Part shown: positions 50,549 to 53,162 of the stretch, piece after piece
Layout of the letters: every line of letters starts with the position of its first letter
How positions within the stretch are numbered: the stretch's first letter is position 1
NCBI GenBank assembly: GCA_964493125.1
Contig: CAZBMS010000005.1
Span: 1 to 53,162, forward strand
Length of the DNA stretch: 53,162 nt
DNA from: QGNO01 sp964493125
GTDB lineage: Bacteria > Chloroflexota > Dehalococcoidia > Lucifugimonadales > QGNO01
Direction: 5' to 3'
Made by a program: the position numbers and the translations under genes
The notes under the pieces: generated by a model
Seen by the model: the letters and a program-made list of their open reading frames with translations, nothing else
Told to the model about the DNA's origin: nothing
Databases searched by the model: none

Positions 50549-52128
50549 CTTGATGTATCTCCTTCGCGGCGCATTAACACTAACATACTAGCTGATGCCA
50601 AAAACACCAAAAGTAGTGACGGAGCTGCTGCCCTAGCATAGAAGGCTTCGCTACTTGCACTCCATATTTTTGTAGCAAGTGTATCAAATCCTATTGGACT
50701 AAGAAGCAGAGTAGCGGGAAGTTCTTTCATAACGGTAAGGAACACCAATGCTAATCCCGCTATTAGTCCTGGCCGTAGTATAGGCATAGTAATTTTTAGC
50801 CAAACTCGTATCGGTCTATGCCCTAAATTACGACCCATTTCTTCCAGCCTAGGATTTACCTGTAGAAGCGAAGTGCGCAAAGCACCTATGGCTTGAGGTA
50901 GGAATAGTATTACGTAAGCTAATATAAGCATGGGGAGAGATTGATATAGGAATCCGCCATAATTAGCCCCGAAGAATACCAAGGCTAACGCTACGACTAT
51001 TCCTGGTAGCGCAAATCCCGTATAGCAAGATCTTTCGATTATCGTAGTTAGCGTGCTCTTGTATCTGACTGCTAGTATAGCTATTGGGATTGCTGCAACC
51101 ATAGATGTTATAGCAGCAAGTGCTGAAACTATACCTGAGTTGATAGCTGCACTCCATACTAGTCTAAGTGGTTCACCTGCTGCTATTCCTCTTACTAGCC
51201 AGAATGTTAAAACTGTGACTGGTAACAAAAGGCCAAGTGATATAACTATGCTCATGAAAATAAAACCAAGCCACTTCCAATTATTAAGCTTAATTATGAA
51301 AGGAGGTTTCTTAGTTTTACTATCGGCACTGAAATATTCAGCTTTACTTTGTGATCTTGATTCTATTAACAATAGACTTGCGCTAACTAGTCCTAGCAAT
51401 AGCGAAAAAACGGCTGCTGAATGTCTAGAGAATGAGGCTTGATAGTGGACATATATTTGTTGTGTCAATGACTCAAACCTCAACAATGAAACTCCACCGA
51501 AATCGCTCAAAGTATATAGAGCAATGAGCAAAGCTCCTGCTCCGATAGCTGGTCTTAATTGAGGTAGAGTAACTTGCCAAAATGTGATCCATTGGTTTTT
51601 GCCTAGACTTCTTGATGCCTCTTCTAATTCTGGATCCATTCTCCAAAGTGCGGTTCTAAGAATTAATAGCATGTACGGATAAGTGAACAGCGTAAGTGTT
51701 AAAGTCGCACCTGTGAATCCGTATATGCTGGGCATTTTGAAAACCCAAAAAATACTTACTACCTGTTGTATTAGACCTTCTCGCGCGAACGCTGAGATTA
51801 TAGTCAGTGCACCCACATAGCTTGGAATTACAAGGGGTAGCACCGCCAATACTGACCAGATTTTGCGGTAAGGCAAATCTGTTCTTACTGTTAGCCAAGC
51901 CAGTGGTAGAGCGATCAAAAGTGCTAGAAAGGACACCGTAAAAACCAAGGCTACCGTTCTAACGGTAACCCACAATGTTACAGACCTAAATAGTGCCTCG
52001 TAAGCCTCGTCGCCAGCGCCAAATGTTCTGATTATCAAATAGACCAATGGCAGCAACATAAATGACGCTACGATCAAACCTAGGCCCATGATTGAAAAAG
52101 GGGGTGCTTTGCGCGATTTCATAATCAT
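50545..52128 (-). CDS. fbpB: Ferric iron ABC transporter, fused double permease
   Basis: 527 aa, about 12 membrane segments, with two binding-protein-dependent permease units. Each has an EAA-loop: ELEEASRSLGKNQWITFWQV (first half) and RLEEMGRNLGHRPIRVWLKI (second half). The fused two-unit arrangement is typical of FbpB-type iron permeases. A second ATG two codons in (52122) is an alternative start. It follows fbpA after a 45-bp gap containing a hairpin. Confidence 0.9.
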   Translation of the reverse strand: MIMKSRKAPPFSIMGLGLIVASFMLLPLVYLIIRTFGAGDEAYEALFRSVTLWVTVRTVALVFTVSFLALLIALPLAWLTVRTDLPYRKIWSVLAVLPLVIPSYVGALTIISAFAREGLIQQVVSIFWVFKMPSIYGFTGATLTLTLFTYPYMLLILRTALWRMDPELEEASRSLGKNQWITFWQVTLPQLRPAIGAGALLIALYTLSDFGGVSLLRFESLTQQIYVHYQASFSRHSAAVFSLLLGLVSASLLLIESRSQSKAEYFSADSKTKKPPFIIKLNNWKWLGFIFMSIVISLGLLLPVTVLTFWLVRGIAAGEPLRLVWSAAINSGIVSALAAITSMVAAIPIAILAVRYKSTLTTIIERSCYTGFALPGIVVALALVFFGANYGGFLYQSLPMLILAYVILFLPQAIGALRTSLLQVNPRLEEMGRNLGHRPIRVWLKITMPILRPGLIAGLALVFLTVMKELPATLLLSPIGFDTLATKIWSASSEAFYARAAAPSLLLVFLASASMLVLMRREGDTSR

Positions 52129-52146
52129 GGGCCCAGGTTATATATT

Positions 52147-52169
52147 GATTGATTCGGGTTTAATCAATC
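52147..52169 (-). promoter_or_regulatory. Intercistronic hairpin between fbpA and fbpB
   Basis: Perfect 8-bp stem GATTGATT/AATCAATC with a 7-nt loop, in the 45-bp gap between the binding-protein and permease genes. It is AT-rich and lacks a T-run, so partial attenuation or 3' mRNA protection of the abundant binding-protein message is more likely than full termination. Confidence 0.45.
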
Positions 52170-52173
52170 GGTG

Positions 52174-53162
52174 CTAAAGGACCCCTGCCTCTTGGATCAA
52201 TTTCAGAGTTCCCTCGAGGTCAGAAAGGTCCGACATGTCTATGTTGGGCTGCTCAAACTTAGTTAAAGGTACGAGAGCCGTTGAGGTCTTAATATTTTCG
52301 GCAACTGGGTACTCAAAGGTCTTGGAAGTAAAGTACTGTTGTCCGACGCTTGAAAGAAGGAAGTCCACAAATCTTGTTGCAGCTTCGGTTTGTTTAGAAG
52401 TTTTCAATATTCCTATACCTGAAACCATTATGAGAGAGCCCGGATCTCCTGCGGCTGGATGGTAGTTCCTTACCGGATATCCGTCTACGCTTTCATCTAG
52501 GAATCTAAACAGGTAGTAGTGATTTACTAATCCTATGTCTACTTCACCTTCACCGATAGCTTTAATTTGTGTGGAATTCTTTTTGTGTACGTCTGGTTTG
52601 TTCGCATGAACTCCCTTTAGCCAGTCCTTAGTTTTTTCTTCACCCCAGAGCTTGCGCATACCAGTGACCATTGTTTGGAAAGAACCATTTGTGGGTGCCC
52701 AGGCTAGCCTGCCTTTCCATTTTGGATCTGTGAATCCCCAAATGCTGTCTGGTAGTTCGGATTCCATCACTCGCTTAGTACTAAAAGCCACTGCTCTGGC
52801 TCTACCGGATATACCCACCCAAGAGCCATTTGCCGATCTAAACTCTGGCTTAGCTTTATTAAGAGTTGCGTCAGATAGGGTGCTCAATTTGCCTGACACG
52901 GAACCCAATGCTCCAGGGTCTTTAGTATAAAAAATATCCGCTGGTGAGTTGTCACCTTCTTCCATAATGGTTGCGGCTAGTTCTGACGAACCTCCCCATC
53001 TTACATCTACTTTGATGCCAGTTAGCTTCGAGAACTCGTCTATTATTGGCGCAACCAGGTCTTCACTCCGACCCGAGTAGATAGTTAGTGATGGAGTAGG
53101 TGTAGCCGTAGGTGTAGCCGTAGGTACAGGCGCTGGGGTTGGTTCTGCACTTTCGCTTGAAC
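52174..53162 (-). CDS. fbpA: Ferric iron ABC transporter substrate-binding protein, 5' end beyond window
   Basis: 328 readable residues; the open frame runs through the right window edge, so the start and probable signal/lipobox are missing. The readable part begins SSESAEPTPAP, with a Pro/Thr linker (PTATPTATPTPS), then LTIYSGRSEDLVAPIIDEFS, WGGSSELAATIMEEGDN and ADIFYTKDPGALG, all typical of FbpA/FutA-type Fe(III) binding proteins. GLVNHYYLFRFL includes a Tyr pair like the iron-ligating tyrosines of the family. The linker suggests a lipid-anchored protein. Confidence 0.9.
   Translation of the reverse strand, partial: SSESAEPTPAPVPTATPTATPTPSLTIYSGRSEDLVAPIIDEFSKLTGIKVDVRWGGSSELAATIMEEGDNSPADIFYTKDPGALGSVSGKLSTLSDATLNKAKPEFRSANGSWVGISGRARAVAFSTKRVMESELPDSIWGFTDPKWKGRLAWAPTNGSFQTMVTGMRKLWGEEKTKDWLKGVHANKPDVHKKNSTQIKAIGEGEVDIGLVNHYYLFRFLDESVDGYPVRNYHPAAGDPGSLIMVSGIGILKTSKQTEAATRFVDFLLSSVGQQYFTSKTFEYPVAENIKTSTALVPLTKFEQPNIDMSDLSDLEGTLKLIQEAGVL
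53098..53130 (-). repeat. 12-bp tandem repeat coding the Pro/Thr linker of FbpA
   Basis: On the plus strand the unit GTAGGTGTAGCC recurs in tandem (two clear copies and partial flanks), coding alternating Thr, Pro and Ala on the minus strand. Slippage here would change linker length in frame. Confidence 0.6.

Noticed and set aside
53098..53130. Short tandem repeats near the right edge as a possible regulatory repeat or CRISPR fragment
   Set aside because: They are in frame and encode the Pro/Thr linker of the iron-binding protein.

Overview
The window is a compact, AT-rich piece of bacterial chromosome. It is gene-dense, with many 4-35 bp gene overlaps, and shows no phage genes, insertion sequences, CRISPR arrays or rRNA. 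The gene content fits an aerobic marine-type Chloroflexota, SAR202-like or a related Dehalococcoidia-level lineage. The clues are an alternative complex III operon, LL-diaminopimelate aminotransferase, archaeal-type phosphoglycerate mutase, a HisZ/short-HisG pair, DUF3105 and DUF2779 proteins, and frequent TTG/GTG starts. The lineage is inferred from gene content, not from a marker-gene tree. A run of 100 N at 9592-9691 marks an assembly join, so this is probably a metagenome or single-cell assembly.

Layout. (1) 1-2269, minus: 5' part of an iron-containing alcohol dehydrogenase, and uvrC. (2) 2389-7712, plus: histidine operon hisZ-hisG-hisD-hisC-hisB behind a recognisable promoter; hisA, hisF, hisH and hisI are not here. 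(3) 7704-17017, minus: purine operon guaA-purD-purE-HAD phosphatase-purB-GH15 glucosidase-purC-DUF3105-purS, meeting hisB tail to tail with a 9 bp overlap. (4) 17126-26292, plus: tsaC/ywlC, an atypical polyprenyl synthase, pgk-apgM-tpiA, miaA, dapF, dapL and hflX, closed by a perfect bidirectional terminator. (5) 26468-27607, minus: citrate synthase. (6) 27784-32234, plus: S41 protease, smpB, tmRNA (ssrA), a DUF2779 double-nuclease protein and an arsenate-reductase-like phosphatase. (7) 32256-36168, minus: phoB-phoR, then a DUF47-pit phosphate transport pair preceded by an 11-bp-periodic Pho-box array. (8) 36357-48940, minus: an alternative complex III operon (small membrane protein, pentahaem ActA, MopB-like ActB1, Fe-S ActB2, two NrfD-type quinol subunits, ActD, ActE) followed by cytochrome c maturation genes (ccmH, ccmF, a CcmI-like small protein, an unrecognised two-TM protein, a TlpA/ResA thioredoxin). 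(9) 49195-49425, plus: a small Tat-signal protein divergent from the complex III operon. (10) 49475-53162, minus: an Fbp-type ferric iron ABC transporter (fbpA cut by the window edge).

Most of the window is core metabolism plus respiration. Regions 8 and 9 form a respiratory island in which haem attachment genes follow the multihaem quinol-oxidising complex they would serve. Region 7 reads as a phosphate-starvation regulon with its own two-component system. I found no clear candidate for a wholly undescribed system. The best leads are the Pho-box array, the small Tat protein with a palindromic element beside complex III, an unrecognised ccm-linked protein sharing a C-terminal module with its neighbour, a polyprenyl synthase with altered catalytic Asp motifs, and two genes (hflX, guaA) whose best-placed start codon is CTG.
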